Shown piece by piece: positions 16,701-26,499 of a DNA stretch of 64,000 nt (its first letter is position 1; each line of letters opens with the position of its first letter). This DNA comes from Hyphomicrobium sp. (lineage in GTDB: Bacteria > Pseudomonadota > Alphaproteobacteria > Rhizobiales > Hyphomicrobiaceae), in assembly GCF_019744875.1 (NCBI RefSeq), contig NZ_JAIETU010000004.1, positions 1-64,000 of the forward strand, given 5' to 3'. The position numbers were made by a program, and so were the translations under genes. The notes beneath the pieces were generated by a model. It made no database searches. It was not told the origin of the DNA and was given only the letters and a program-made list of their open reading frames with translations.

Positions 16701-17036
16701 GTGGCCCCACCCACTGCCGGCAGGCGCTCTGGTCGCTTGCAAGCGCGGCGGAGCCCGGTTTTCCGGGCTATCCGCCATGTTGGACGAAACGGGCGCCTAG
16801 AGTGCCGCGCGCGCTACTTGCGGCCGTCACATGTCGCCATTAGGGTACGGCGCGCTTCGGTGCCCGGGCATTCCGCCTGCGGCCCGCGCCGCCCCTTGGA
16901 GCCGCCAAGCTTCGCGGACCGGGGCGACGAGATGGCGCCGCTTCACGCCACGTTCCGGCCGCGACCCAGTGGCCACATGGACGTCGGCCTCGTGGACGAC
17001 AAGCACTCGCGACAACACGCACTCAAGGAGGATTTC
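16701..17036. other. Leader region before sseA with a strong hairpin
   Basis: No gene is supported here. A hairpin at 16747-16776 pairs GGCGGAGCCCGG with CCGGGCTATCCGCC across TTTT (12 pairs with a TA bulge); no T run follows, so it is more likely a leader structure or dispersed palindrome than a terminator. The last bases carry AAGGAGG (17025-17031), the ribosome site of sseA. Confidence 0.45.
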
Positions 17037-17909
17037 GTGCCGGTGACCGCCAAGAATTGGATCGTCGAGACAGAGTGGCTCGCCGAGCATTTGGATGCGC
17101 CGGACCTGATCGTGTTCGACGGCTCTTGGCATCTGCCGAACTCGGGGCGCGATGCGAAAGCCGAATACCTCGCAGAGCACATTCCGGGAGCGCTGTTCTT
17201 CGACATCGACGATCTCGTGGACGAGAAGTCATCGCTGCCGCACATGCTGCCGCCGACGCCGAAGTTCGCCTCGCGCATGAAGAAGATCGGCGTGGGCGAC
17301 GGCATGCGCATCGTGGTCTACGATACCTACGGGCTGTTTTCCGCCGCGCGCGTGTGGTGGACGTTCCGCGCCATGGGGCATCAGGACGTGGCGGTGCTGA
17401 ACGGCGGCCTCAAGAAGTGGAAGGCCGAGGGCCGGCCGCTTGAGGATATGGCTCCGGTTTCGCGGACCGCGCGTCATTTCACGCCGCTGCAGAACACGTC
17501 GCTGATCCGGGATATTGACGACATGAAGGGTTATGTCGCCGCCGGCAACATGCAGATCGTCGACGCGCGCCCCAAGGCGCGTTTCGAGGGCACGGAGCCT
17601 GAGCCGCGTCCGGGCCTGCGTTCGGGGCACATCCCCGGCGCCGCGAACGTTCCGTCGCCGACCATTCTCAACGCGGATGGCACGCTCAAGTCGAAGGCCG
17701 AGCTTGAGAAGATTTTTGCCGATGTCGGCATCAATCCGCTGAAGCCCGTGGTGACGACCTGTGGATCGGGTGTCACCGCTTCGATGCTGTCGCTGGCGTT
17801 GGCCGTGATCGGGCAGACCAACGCCGCCGTGTATGACGGATCGTGGGCCGAGTGGGGCCAGGAAGGGCTCGATACGCCGGTCGAAACGGGCCCCGCGAAG
17901 GCGCGCTGA
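17037..17909 (+). CDS. sseA: 3-mercaptopyruvate sulfurtransferase (two-rhodanese protein)
   Basis: 290 aa from a GTG at 17037, placed five bases after AAGGAGG. Two rhodanese domains: the first (about 5-150) has IPGALFFDIDDL and VVYDTYGLFSAARVWWTFRA; the second (about 165-280) has VDARPKARFEG, HIPGAANVPSP and the active loop CGSGVTA with the catalytic Cys. It moves sulfur from mercaptopyruvate to thiol acceptors or cyanide. CGSGVTA is the mercaptopyruvate-type loop. The gene is flanked by terminators and so is monocistronic. Confidence 0.9.
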   Translation: MPVTAKNWIVETEWLAEHLDAPDLIVFDGSWHLPNSGRDAKAEYLAEHIPGALFFDIDDLVDEKSSLPHMLPPTPKFASRMKKIGVGDGMRIVVYDTYGLFSAARVWWTFRAMGHQDVAVLNGGLKKWKAEGRPLEDMAPVSRTARHFTPLQNTSLIRDIDDMKGYVAAGNMQIVDARPKARFEGTEPEPRPGLRSGHIPGAANVPSPTILNADGTLKSKAELEKIFADVGINPLKPVVTTCGSGVTASMLSLALAVIGQTNAAVYDGSWAEWGQEGLDTPVETGPAKAR

Positions 17910-17943
17910 GGCTGCCCCACTTCGACGTAATCGTGTAACATCT

Positions 17944-17980
17944 GGCCGGTGGCGCGCTCGCGCCTCCGGCCGTTTTCGTT
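17944..17980 (+). terminator. Rho-independent terminator after sseA
   Basis: A nearly perfect stem, GGCCGG-T-GGCGCG with CGCGCC-T-CCGGCC (12 pairs, two-base loop), followed by GTTTTCGTTT. Confidence 0.9.
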
Positions 17981-18000
17981 TCCCCTGAAGGAGGCGCTCC

Positions 18001-18684
18001 GTGCGCGGCTCCGTTCCAGCATGCGTGCTGCTCGGCCTGCTTGCCCTGGTCGCGGGGCAGGCGTGGGCGGGCGACGATACGCGGTGCCTCGACGACGCCA
18101 TGCTCGTTTTCGACGCGTCCGGATCCATGGCCGGAACGGACATGAACGAGCAGCGGCCGCACATCGCCAAGGTGCGCGATGCGCTCGACAAGGTTCTTCC
18201 CCAGGTCGCGCCGCGCCGCGATCTCGGCCTCATCGTCTACGGGCCGGGTCCGCATTCGCGCTGCGATAACGTCGAGCTGCGTTTGCCGCCTGCTCGCAAC
18301 AGCGCCCAGACGATCATGGGCGAGGTGGACGGTCTGGTGCCGGCCGGGCAGACGCCGATCACGACGGCGGTGCGAGAGGCGGCTGAGGCGCTGGCGTTCC
18401 GGGAGAAACCCGCGGTGGTCGTGCTGTTGACGGACGGCGAGGAGACCTGCGGCGGCGATCCGTGCAAGCTTGCGCGGCAACTGAGGGCGGAAGCCAACCA
18501 GCTCACCATTCACGTCATTCAGTTCAAGGTGGCGGGTTCGACGTGGCTCGCGAGCGGGACGGGATCTGCGTGCATGGCGGAAGAGACCGGTGGACTCGCG
18601 CTCACGGCGCGCAACCGACAAGAGCTCGTCGAAGCGCTGCAGAAGACGCTGACGTGTCCGCTTTTTTCCCACGCGCGCAACTGA
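18001..18684 (+). CDS. Exported VWA-domain protein
   Basis: 227 aa from a GTG at 18001, preceded by AAGGAGG. A signal peptide (to about residue 23, AWA-GDD) precedes a single von Willebrand A domain with an intact MIDAS: DASGS (about 38-42), a Thr in GQTPITTAV, and Asp in LLTDGEE. Four Cys in the mature part may form disulfides (CGGDPC and later). It probably binds protein or peptidoglycan in the periplasm in a metal-dependent way. The gene starts right after the sseA terminator and stands alone; the partner is unknown. Confidence 0.8.
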   Translation: MRGSVPACVLLGLLALVAGQAWAGDDTRCLDDAMLVFDASGSMAGTDMNEQRPHIAKVRDALDKVLPQVAPRRDLGLIVYGPGPHSRCDNVELRLPPARNSAQTIMGEVDGLVPAGQTPITTAVREAAEALAFREKPAVVVLLTDGEETCGGDPCKLARQLRAEANQLTIHVIQFKVAGSTWLASGTGSACMAEETGGLALTARNRQELVEALQKTLTCPLFSHARN

Positions 18685-18813
18685 ACCGCGAGGGCTGCGC
18701 AGGGGTCTGCTCCGCGCAAAACGACAGCGCGCGATGACATCGGAACCAACCGATCGCTTGAGCGTTGGTCCCACGCTCGCAATGCCGCGAGCATTTTCGC
18801 GAGGTTCTGATCC

Positions 18814-19029
18814 ATGGGTAGCACGTCAGACAAGATTAAAGGTTACGCCAACGAGGCCGCCGGCAATATCAAGCAGGGCGTGGGCAAGGTTGTCGGTTCG
18901 AAGAAACTGCAAGCCGAAGGCGCCGTTCAGGAACTCAAGGGCGAAGCTCAGGTTGCCGTTGGCAAGACCAAGGAAGCCGTAAAGGACGGGGCCAATAAGG
19001 TCGCCGACAAGATCAACGAAAAGCTCTGA
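18814..19029 (+). CDS. CsbD-family stress protein
   Basis: 71 aa, highly charged, all-helical. The pattern [20 protein letters not shown] with [20 protein letters not shown] is the CsbD duplicate. These small proteins are induced in general stress and have no known enzymatic role. A strong terminator follows, and the next gene is another stress-type protein (DUF892), so a shared stress regulon is plausible. Confidence 0.9.
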   Translation: MGSTSDKIKGYANEAAGNIKQGVGKVVGSKKLQAEGAVQELKGEAQVAVGKTKEAVKDGANKVADKINEKL

Positions 19030-19053
19030 TACGGATTCGTTCTCCCCAAAAAG

Positions 19054-19079
19054 GCCGGTCACCTGACCGGCTTTTTTTT
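19054..19079 (+). terminator. Rho-independent terminator after the CsbD gene
   Basis: GCCGGTCA/TGACCGGC (eight pairs, two-base loop) at 19054-19071, followed by eight T. Confidence 0.95.
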
Positions 19080-19103
19080 CGTTGAAGCTTCTGGAGGAAA
19101 CAC

Positions 19104-19595
19104 ATGAAAATCGAAAAGCTGAGCGACCTGTTCCTGCATACGCTGCAGGACATCTATTACGCTGAGAAGCGCATCGTACGGGCGCTGCCAAAGATGGTGA
19201 AGACCGCCGATTCTTCAGAACTTGCCAAGGCATTCGACGGTCATCTCGCCGAAACCAAAGAGCATGTCGCGCGCCTCGAAGACGTGTTTGCAACCCTCGA
19301 TAAGAAGCCGAAAGCCGCTAAATGTCCGGCGATCGACGGCATTCTGGAAGAGGCGGGTGAATTGATGGAAGAAATCAAGGATCCCGATACGCGCGACGCG
19401 GCCATGATCGCCGCCGCTCAGGCCGTTGAGCACTATGAGATCACGCGCTACGGAACTCTCGTGTCGTGGGCAAATCTGCTCGGCAATACGAAGGCTGCGC
19501 AGATACTCGGCAAGACACTTAAAGAAGAGCACGGCGCGGATGCCAAGCTCACGAAAATTGCCGAGAGCCATCTCAATGAGGAGGCCGTCGCGTAA
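19104..19595 (+). CDS. DUF892 (YciE/YciF-type) ferritin-like protein
   Basis: 163 aa; ATG at 19104 with GGAGG upstream. Four-helix pattern with the family signature LSDLFLHTLQDIYYAEKRIV at the N-terminus, then HLAETKEHVARLEDVF and AAAQAVEHYEITRYGTLVSW, in which the Glu and His residues can form a di-metal site. YciE/YciF proteins are associated with stress responses; the reaction is unknown. It lies just after the CsbD terminator and is convergent with the OpgG/D-like gene. Confidence 0.9.
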   Translation: MKIEKLSDLFLHTLQDIYYAEKRIVRALPKMVKTADSSELAKAFDGHLAETKEHVARLEDVFATLDKKPKAAKCPAIDGILEEAGELMEEIKDPDTRDAAMIAAAQAVEHYEITRYGTLVSWANLLGNTKAAQILGKTLKEEHGADAKLTKIAESHLNEEAVA

Positions 19596-19626
19596 TTCGT
19601 AGCACGAAGGTGCGTGCCTTCTCCGG

Positions 19627-21246
19627 TCAGGTTTCCGGGAAGTACTGAAAAACCCACGTTTCGGTGAGCGCGCGGTCGTCCTTGCGCAGGAACATGCGGA
19701 TGTCGACCGGCTCTTCTCCGGACGCTTCGAGATCGAATAGCGCGCGCCAGCGCTCGCGCTGATCGACCACCGGATGGCAGTAGGCGTTGCTCAGCGTGCC
19801 GCGCGAGGGCGTGACGACGATCTCGACGCCGTCCTCGCGGCCGATGCCGCGGAAGACGCTGCCCTGGAAATCGACGACGAACTTGCGCACGCCTTCGGGC
19901 CGCTTGTGGCCGGGTCGGCCGCCGATGCCGGTCCAGGTCGCGGTCGCTTTAGCCAGCGCGCGTGGGAACGGAATGTCGTCGAGCCAGCGCAGCCGGTAGA
20001 CATACGTGCGGCTCTCGCCCGCCTTGAACGGCGCCTTCGGGCACCAGTAGGCGGCGATGTTGTCGTGGATCTCGTCGTCGGTCGGGATTTCGAGCAGGTG
20101 TACCTCGCCCTCGCCGAACGGCGTGATGGGCTCGACCCAGACGGAGGCGCGCCGCTCGTAAAACACGCTGTCGTCGAGGTAGTGCACGAAGTCGCGGTCG
20201 CGCTGGAGCAGGCCGAAGCCGCGGATGTCGTTGTCGACGAAGGCGTTGCCCATGACGCGCGGGGGATTGTTGAGGGGGCGCCAGATGCGCTCGCCCGAGC
20301 CGGTCCAGATCGCGAGCCCGTCCGAGTCGTGGATCTCCGGGCGCCAATCGACGATCTGGCGGCGGCTCGTCTCGCCGTACCAGTACATGCTCGAGAAGGG
20401 CGCGATGCCGAGACGCGTGATGTCGGCGCGCGCGAACAGCCTGGCTTCGACCTCCATTTCCACGCGCGCGATGTTGCGGGCATCGACGTTGCGCTTGGCC
20501 GTGATGCGGTAGGCGCCTGTCACGCGCTGGCTGTCGAGATAGGCGTAGACGGTGAAGATCTGGGCGTCGTTGTCGCCGCTTTCGAGCCAGAAATCGGTGA
20601 AGCGGGGGAATTCCTCGGGAGTTGGCGCGCCGGTGTCGATGGCCAGGCCGCGGGCCGAGAGGCCGTACTGGTTGAAGGGGCCGGAGGTGCGGAAGTAAGA
20701 CGCGCCGAGGAAGGCCAGCCAGTCTGTCTTGAGGTCGGGCGCCATGACGCGGAAGCCCGCGAAGCCGACGTCGGGGGGAAGATCGCGGGCGGGATGGCCT
20801 TCGGGCGTGTCGAACAGGGCGGAGCTGTAGAGCACCTCCTGCGCCTCGCCGTCCTGGTAGAGGTAGACCTTGACGGAGTCGCGGGTCTGCTTGCCGAGAT
20901 GGAAGAGCTGCACCGGCACCGCGCGATCTTCATCGAGCATCAAGGTGGCTTCGCGCCGGAAGCGGATTTCCTGGTAGGCGTCGTAGGTGATGCGGTCCAG
21001 GAGGTCCGGGGCGACGGGAACGGGCGGCTCCCAGGGCAGGGCTGCGCGCTCGCGGGCCCGCTGTTCGAGCAGGGCATACGAGAACTTTTCAGGCGCGCCG
21101 AGCTTCAGGCCGGCCTTTACTCCTGCCTTGGCGGCGACGCTCTCGGCGGCTGCCGGATCGGCAGCGGCCACGTTCAGCGTTGCGGCGAGGCCGGTGGCTG
21201 CGACCCCTGAGAGGATCTGCCGCCGATCGAATTTAGAGCCCGTCAC
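19627..21246 (-). CDS. Periplasmic glucan biosynthesis protein, OpgG/OpgD family
   Basis: 539 aa from a GTG at 21246, which places a twin-arginine leader (FDRRQILSGVAATGLAATL) at the N-terminus. The mature protein has the family body: KFSYALLEQRARERAALPW, ITYDAYQEIRFRREATLM, QLFHLG, FLGASYFR, and YGLSARGLAIDTG, then WVEPITPFGEGEVHLLEIPT. These proteins act on the osmoregulated periplasmic glucan backbone. A Tat signal is typical of OpgD, but OpgG and OpgD are close and I cannot separate them. No opgH is seen nearby. Convergent with the DUF892 gene. Confidence 0.85.
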   Translation of the reverse strand: MTGSKFDRRQILSGVAATGLAATLNVAAADPAAAESVAAKAGVKAGLKLGAPEKFSYALLEQRARERAALPWEPPVPVAPDLLDRITYDAYQEIRFRREATLMLDEDRAVPVQLFHLGKQTRDSVKVYLYQDGEAQEVLYSSALFDTPEGHPARDLPPDVGFAGFRVMAPDLKTDWLAFLGASYFRTSGPFNQYGLSARGLAIDTGAPTPEEFPRFTDFWLESGDNDAQIFTVYAYLDSQRVTGAYRITAKRNVDARNIARVEMEVEARLFARADITRLGIAPFSSMYWYGETSRRQIVDWRPEIHDSDGLAIWTGSGERIWRPLNNPPRVMGNAFVDNDIRGFGLLQRDRDFVHYLDDSVFYERRASVWVEPITPFGEGEVHLLEIPTDDEIHDNIAAYWCPKAPFKAGESRTYVYRLRWLDDIPFPRALAKATATWTGIGGRPGHKRPEGVRKFVVDFQGSVFRGIGREDGVEIVVTPSRGTLSNAYCHPVVDQRERWRALFDLEASGEEPVDIRMFLRKDDRALTETWVFQYFPET

Positions 21247-21542
21247 GATCCAACTCTCTCGTTGCTGCTTTTTTGAGCGCCGTCCCTGTGTTCCCCGTAC
21301 CGCAGAATGGCGGATGTTGCCAGCATCGACCGTGCACTGTCTTGCGAAACGCTTGGCGGGCGGAGCCCGTTTTGCCGTGCGCATGCTGACGACCGGCCTC
21401 CTCACGTCCGCGCACGGAGTGCTGCCGCTGGCGCGTGGGGACGAAGCGGAGGCCGGGCTGGGATTCTGCTGGTGCCACGTATAAAGAAGGGGTTCCAGAT
21501 TTGCGTTTCATTCCCGTCCGCTCAGAATTCGAGAGATTAGCG

Positions 21543-22694
21543 ATGCGCTGCTGCCGCGAAGCGCTTGGCACCCTGCTCCTGGGATTGCCGGCCGTGTTTC
21601 TGTTCTACTCCGCCGCGATCGCGCAAGCGCCTCCGGCGCCGAAAGTTACGGTCGCGCCGCCGATCGCGAAGCACATCACGACATGGGACGAATATTCCGG
21701 CCGCTTCGAGGCGGTCGAGTCTGTGGAGGTGCGTCCGCGCGTCTCGGGCTTCGTCGACAAGGTGCATTTCAAGGACGGGCAGATCGTCAAGGCGGGCGAT
21801 CCGCTCTTCACCATCGATCCGCGGCCGTTCGAGATTGCGGCGGAAAGCGCGCGTGCCGAGATTGTCCGGGCAAAGGCGACCGTGGCGCTGGCGTTGAGCG
21901 AGGTGGAGCGCGCAGCACCCCTGGTGAAATCGGGTGCGGTGACGGAGCGCGACTATACGCAGCGCAGCGCCAACCTCAGCGTCACGGAAGCTCAGTTGCA
22001 GGTGGCGGAAGCCAACCTCAAGAACGCCGAGCTCAACCTTGAATGGACAATCGTCAAGGCGCCCATATCGGGGCGGATCTCGGACCGCAAAGTAGATATC
22101 GGCAATCTCGTCATCGGCGGCGCGCAAGGCACGACGCTGCTGACGACGATCGTTTCGCTCGACCCGATCCATTTCCTGTTCGACGTTTCGGAGTCCGACT
22201 ATCTGCGCTATTCGCGCCTGGCGACGTCCGGCAAGCGGGCGTCGTCCCGCGACAGCTCCAATCCTGTGCGCATCCGGCTTTCGGACGAAACCGACTGGCC
22301 GCATGAGGGCGCGATGGATTTCGTCGACAACCAGCTCAATCCCCGGTCTGGCACGATGCGCGGGCGCGCGCTGGTGCCCAACAAGGATCAGCTGTTTGCG
22401 CCGGGAATCTTCGCCCGCCTGCGGCTGTTCGGCGGGGAAGTCGACGCATTGCTGGTGCCTGATGCCTCGATCGTGTCCGACCAGATGAAGAAGATGATCT
22501 TCGTGGTCGGAGACGACGGCCAGGTGCAGGGCCGCTCGGTGACGCTCGGGCCCATCTACGAGGGGCTGCGCGTTGTGACGGCCGGGATCGAAGCAAAAGA
22601 CAAGATCATCATCGACGGCCTCGCCAATCCGATGGTGCGGCCGGGGACGAAAGTCACGGTCGAGACGGGCGAGATCAAGGCGGCGGCACCTTAA
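21543..22694 (+). CDS. RND efflux periplasmic adaptor (membrane fusion protein)
   Basis: 383 aa; the ATG at 21543 begins a leader (ALGTLLLGLPAVFLFYSAA...AQA). Domains follow the AcrA/MexE order: barrel-lipoyl half (VRPRVSGFVDKVHFKDGQIV then LFTIDPRPF), an alpha-hairpin (about 95-165), the second lipoyl half (WTIVKAPISGRISDRKVDIG) and a beta-barrel. There is no lipobox Cys, so it is probably anchored by an uncleaved signal. It lies 71 bases before the pump gene and should link it to an outer-membrane channel. Confidence 0.9.
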   Translation: MRCCREALGTLLLGLPAVFLFYSAAIAQAPPAPKVTVAPPIAKHITTWDEYSGRFEAVESVEVRPRVSGFVDKVHFKDGQIVKAGDPLFTIDPRPFEIAAESARAEIVRAKATVALALSEVERAAPLVKSGAVTERDYTQRSANLSVTEAQLQVAEANLKNAELNLEWTIVKAPISGRISDRKVDIGNLVIGGAQGTTLLTTIVSLDPIHFLFDVSESDYLRYSRLATSGKRASSRDSSNPVRIRLSDETDWPHEGAMDFVDNQLNPRSGTMRGRALVPNKDQLFAPGIFARLRLFGGEVDALLVPDASIVSDQMKKMIFVVGDDGQVQGRSVTLGPIYEGLRVVTAGIEAKDKIIIDGLANPMVRPGTKVTVETGEIKAAAP

Positions 22695-22765
22695 GTTCAC
22701 GGCGGACACCTTTACGGGACACCCATTTTTATCGGGACTGGGGCAATCGCCCACGGAACACACCC

Positions 22766-25700
22766 ATGCGCTTTTCTCACTTCTTCATCGACCGGCCGAT
22801 CTTCGCGACCGTGCTGTCCGTGATCCTCACCATCGTGGGTGTGATCGCGGGCGCGTCCCTGCCGATTGCCGAGTACCCCGAGATCGCGCCGCCGACCGTG
22901 AACATCTCCGCCACCTATCCGGGCGCCTCGGCGGCCGTGATCGCGGAAACGGTCGCGGCGCCGATCGAGCAGGAGGTCAACGGCGTCGACAACATGCTCT
23001 ACATCGTGTCGCAGTCGACGGGTGACGGGCGGCTTTCGATCAGCGTGGTGTTCAAGCCGGGCACCGATATCGACCAGGCGCAGGTGCTGGTGCAGAACCG
23101 CGTCTCGATCGCCGAGCCGCGGCTGCCGGAAGACGTGCGCCGTCTCGGTTTGACGGTTCTCAAGGCGTCTCCCGACCTGATGATGGTCGTGCATATGATC
23201 TCGCCGGACGGCACGCGCGACCAGCAGTACATCTCGAATTATGCCACGCTCTACATCCGCGACCGGCTGGCGCGCATCGACGGCATCGGCGACAGCCGCG
23301 TGTTCGGCGCGCGCGACTATTCCATGCGCGTCTGGCTCGATCCGGACAAGGTCGCCTCGCGCAACCTGACGGCGAGCGAGGTCGTGGCGGCGCTCCGGGC
23401 GGCGAACCTGCAGGTGGCGGCCGGCTCCATCAACCAGCCGCCGGCATCGTCCCCCGGTGCGTTCACGCTTTCCGTGCACACGCTCGGGCGCCTGACGACG
23501 CCGGAGGAATTCGAAAACATCGTCGTTCGCGCCGAGACGGGCGGCGAGGTGGTGCGCGTGAAGGACATCGCGCGCGTGGAGCTCGGCTCGCAGGATTACA
23601 CCGTCAACGCCTACCTTTCGAATAAGGTGGCGACGGCCGTCGTGCTGTTCCAGCGGCCGGGGTCGAACGCGTTGGCGACGGCCGCTGCCGTCAAGGCGGA
23701 GATGGAAACGCTGGCGAAGGATTTCCCGCCCGGCGTCGCTTACACCATCGTCTACAACCCGACGGACTTCATTCGCTACTCCATCGACGCGGTGATCGAC
23801 ACGTTCATCGAAGCGCTGGTGCTGGTGGTGCTGGTCGTTATTCTTTTCCTTCAGACGTGGCGGGCGGCGGTCATTCCGATCATCGCCATTCCGGTGTCGC
23901 TGATCGGCGCGTTCATCGTCATGGGCGCGCTCGGGATCTCGTTCAACACGCTGTCGCTGTTCGGACTGGTGCTGGCCATCGGCATCGTCGTCGACGACGC
24001 CATCGTCGTGGTCGAGAACGTGGAGCGCAAGCTGACCGAGGGGCTGTCGCCCAAGGAGGCGGCGCATCAGACGATGGACGAAGTGGGCGGCGCGCTGATC
24101 GCCATCACGGCGACGCTGATCGCGGTGTTCGTGCCGACGGCGTTCATCTCGGGCCTGCAGGGTACGTTCTACAAGCAGTTTGCGATCACGATTGCCGCGT
24201 CGACGGCGATCTCGTGCTTCGTGTCGCTGACGTTGTCGCCGGCGCTGGCGGCGCTGCTGCTCAAGCCGCATGCGCATCACGATGCGCCGAAGAGTTGGGC
24301 GTCACGGATTTTCGGCGCGCCAGTGCGGCTGTTCTTCCGCGGCTTCAATGCGATGTTCGAAGGGCTTTCGCACGGGTATGCGAGCGCGACGAGCAAGATG
24401 ATCCGGTTGCCGCTCATCCTGCTGCTGCTCTACGGCGGGCTCTTGTTCCTCACCTACAACCGCCTTGCGAGCACGCCCACGGGTCTCATCCCGCAGCTCG
24501 ACCGGACGTATTTCATCACCGCGTTCCAGCTTCCGCCGGGCTCGACGCTCGACCGGACCGACGCGGTGGTGCGCAAGGCGTCGGAGCTCATGCTAACGCG
24601 TCCTGGCGTCTCGGATGCCGTCGCGTTCGCGGGCTTCGACGGCGCGACATTCACCAACGCGCCGAACACGGCGGTGATCTTCGTGCGGCTCGATACGTTC
24701 GAGGACCGCATCAAGGCGGGCATCACCAAGGATCAGATTTTGGGTGACCTGCGCCAGCAGATGGCGACCATCAAGGAGGCGTTCGCGTTCGTGATCGAGC
24801 CGCCTTCGGTGCCGGGCATCGGCACGGGCGGCGGTCTCAAGGGCTACGTGCAGGATCGGGCCGGGCGCGGCTATCCGGCGCTCGAGGGCGCGGCGTGGGC
24901 GGTCGCGGGCGGCGCGGGGCAGGTGCCGGGCATCGTGCAGCCGTTCACGCTCTTTAATACGCGTACGCCGCAGATCTGGGCCGACATCGACCGTACGAAG
25001 GCCGAGCAGCTCGGCGTGCCGATCGGGCGCGTGTTCGAGACGCTCTCGATCTACATGGGCTCGGCGTTCGTCAACGACTTCAATATTCTCGGCCGCACGT
25101 ACCGCGTGACCGCGCAGGCGGACAATCCGTTCCGCGAGACGCTGCGGGACGTGTCTAACCTCAAGACGCGGAGCGATTCCGGCGAGATGGTGCCGCTCGG
25201 CTCGGTGGCGACCTTCTCGGATACGACGGGCCCGTACCGCGTGCCGCGCTACAATCTGTTCCCGGCGGCGGAAGTGCAGGTGGGGCTCGCGCGCGGGTTC
25301 TCGTCCGGGCAGGGGATCGCGTCGATCGAGCACATCGTCGACAGCGGACTGCCGTCGGGCTTCGGCTTCGAGTGGACCGAGATCGCGCTGCAGGAAAAGC
25401 TCGCGGGCAGCACGGCGGTGGTCGCGTTCGGGCTTGCGGTCGTGTTCGTGTTCCTGGTGCTGGCCGCGCTCTACGAAAGCTGGCTGTTGCCGCTGGCGGT
25501 CATCCTGATCGTGCCGATGTGCATCCTGGCGGCGATGATCGGCGTCAACTACATGGGCCTCGACCGCAACATCCTGGTCGAGATCGGGCTCGTGGTGCTG
25601 GTCGGGCTCGCGGCCAAGAACGCGATCCTGATCGTGGAGTTCGCCAAGCAGGCCGAGGAGCAGGGATTGAGCCGCTACGACGCCGCGGTGAGCGCGGCGC

Positions 25701-25951
25701 GGACGCGGCTTCGTCCGATCCTCATGACGTCGCTGGCCTTCATCCTCGGCGTGGTGCCGCTGGTGCTGGCGACGGGAGCGGGCGCGGAGATGCGCCAGTC
25801 GCTCGGCACGGCGGTGTTCTCGGGCATGCTCGGCGTGACGCTGTTCGGCCTGATCTTCACGCCCGTGTTCTATGTGCTGACCAGCCGGTTTGCGGGCCGG
25901 AAAGCGGAAGCGCGCGCGGGCGAGCCGGGGGCGGAGGCGGCTGGGGGGTAA
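22766..25951 (+). CDS. RND multidrug efflux pump, HAE-1 family permease
   Basis: 1061 aa, the usual length. N-terminus MRFSHFFIDRPIFATVLSVI is typical of HAE-1 pumps. Twelve membrane helices in two groups, with large porter loops after TM1 and TM7. The proton-relay Asp pair is present (GIVVDDAIVVVENVE, about 405-420), as are TM5-6 (ALIAITATLIAVFVPTAFI) and LVVLVGLAAKNAILIVEFAK near the C-terminus. It exports amphiphilic drugs or solvents using the proton gradient. No OprM/TolC-type gene follows, so it must borrow one. No regulator gene is adjacent. Confidence 0.95.
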   Translation: MRFSHFFIDRPIFATVLSVILTIVGVIAGASLPIAEYPEIAPPTVNISATYPGASAAVIAETVAAPIEQEVNGVDNMLYIVSQSTGDGRLSISVVFKPGTDIDQAQVLVQNRVSIAEPRLPEDVRRLGLTVLKASPDLMMVVHMISPDGTRDQQYISNYATLYIRDRLARIDGIGDSRVFGARDYSMRVWLDPDKVASRNLTASEVVAALRAANLQVAAGSINQPPASSPGAFTLSVHTLGRLTTPEEFENIVVRAETGGEVVRVKDIARVELGSQDYTVNAYLSNKVATAVVLFQRPGSNALATAAAVKAEMETLAKDFPPGVAYTIVYNPTDFIRYSIDAVIDTFIEALVLVVLVVILFLQTWRAAVIPIIAIPVSLIGAFIVMGALGISFNTLSLFGLVLAIGIVVDDAIVVVENVERKLTEGLSPKEAAHQTMDEVGGALIAITATLIAVFVPTAFISGLQGTFYKQFAITIAASTAISCFVSLTLSPALAALLLKPHAHHDAPKSWASRIFGAPVRLFFRGFNAMFEGLSHGYASATSKMIRLPLILLLLYGGLLFLTYNRLASTPTGLIPQLDRTYFITAFQLPPGSTLDRTDAVVRKASELMLTRPGVSDAVAFAGFDGATFTNAPNTAVIFVRLDTFEDRIKAGITKDQILGDLRQQMATIKEAFAFVIEPPSVPGIGTGGGLKGYVQDRAGRGYPALEGAAWAVAGGAGQVPGIVQPFTLFNTRTPQIWADIDRTKAEQLGVPIGRVFETLSIYMGSAFVNDFNILGRTYRVTAQADNPFRETLRDVSNLKTRSDSGEMVPLGSVATFSDTTGPYRVPRYNLFPAAEVQVGLARGFSSGQGIASIEHIVDSGLPSGFGFEWTEIALQEKLAGSTAVVAFGLAVVFVFLVLAALYESWLLPLAVILIVPMCILAAMIGVNYMGLDRNILVEIGLVVLVGLAAKNAILIVEFAKQAEEQGLSRYDAAVSAARTRLRPILMTSLAFILGVVPLVLATGAGAEMRQSLGTAVFSGMLGVTLFGLIFTPVFYVLTSRFAGRKAEARAGEPGAEAAGG

Positions 25952-26313
25952 GCCCCGCTCTCCGCCTATCGCGGGTGTCGTCCCTGCAACCCAAGTTCCT
26001 CCCTCGCGATGGATGAGTGGCGCTTGCGCGGATGCACCAACGGCGGAGCGTGCGCCCCGGTGCATCGGCACCCTTTTCCCTTACGTTGCGGGAAGAGGGA
26101 GAATGCCTTGATCTTCCGGGGGGGCCGCTAGTATATGTGCCCATCCTGGCGCGGCCCGTTGGCCCGAGCGGGGCCGGCTTCCTCTTTCTTTGCTGGTCCA
26201 TCCGGGCCGGGACGTGCCTGTCCCGGCGTGCGGTCGCCGTGCCTTACCGATTTGAATTACAAGCGGGATTTGCGCCCAGCCTGACAACGGGCGCGCGGTC
26301 CCGGTCAAAAAAT
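25952..26313. other. Intergenic region between the RND pump and tRNA-Leu
   Basis: No supported gene. An inverted repeat GATGCACC (26031-26038) / GGTGCATC (26059-26066) is followed by GGCACCCTTTT and could terminate the efflux operon weakly. The last 60 bases probably hold the tRNA-Leu promoter, but I do not see a clear consensus. Confidence 0.4.
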
Positions 26314-26398
26314 GCGGGCGTGGCGGAATTGGTAGACGCACTGGATTTAGGTTCCAGCGGCGAAAGTCGTGGGGGTTCAAGTCCCTCCGCCCGCACCA
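26314..26398 (+). tRNA. tRNA-Leu(UAG)
   Basis: Acceptor GCGGGCG/CGCCCGC, D arm with GGTAGACGC, anticodon stem CTGGA/TCCAG with loop TTTAGGT (anticodon TAG), a variable arm, T arm GGGGGTTCAAGTCCCTC, discriminator A and encoded CCA. The 85-base length and long variable arm fit a class II leucine tRNA. Confidence 0.95.
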
Positions 26399-26499
26399 GG
26401 GGACCTATCGGAGACGGGCTCGTCGGCTGACGGGTTCAGCAGTTCGCCTCCCGCGGGAGGCGCAGGATTATTCGAGCGAAGCGAAGGCAGCAGGACGTC

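Noticed and set aside
15280-16710. 476-codon leftward frame opposite the outer-membrane gene
   Set aside because: It spans the terminator of the real gene and has no signal or domain.
22712-26071. Long leftward frames opposite the RND pump
   Set aside because: Arg/His/Asp-rich products without membrane or domain features; shadows of the pump gene.
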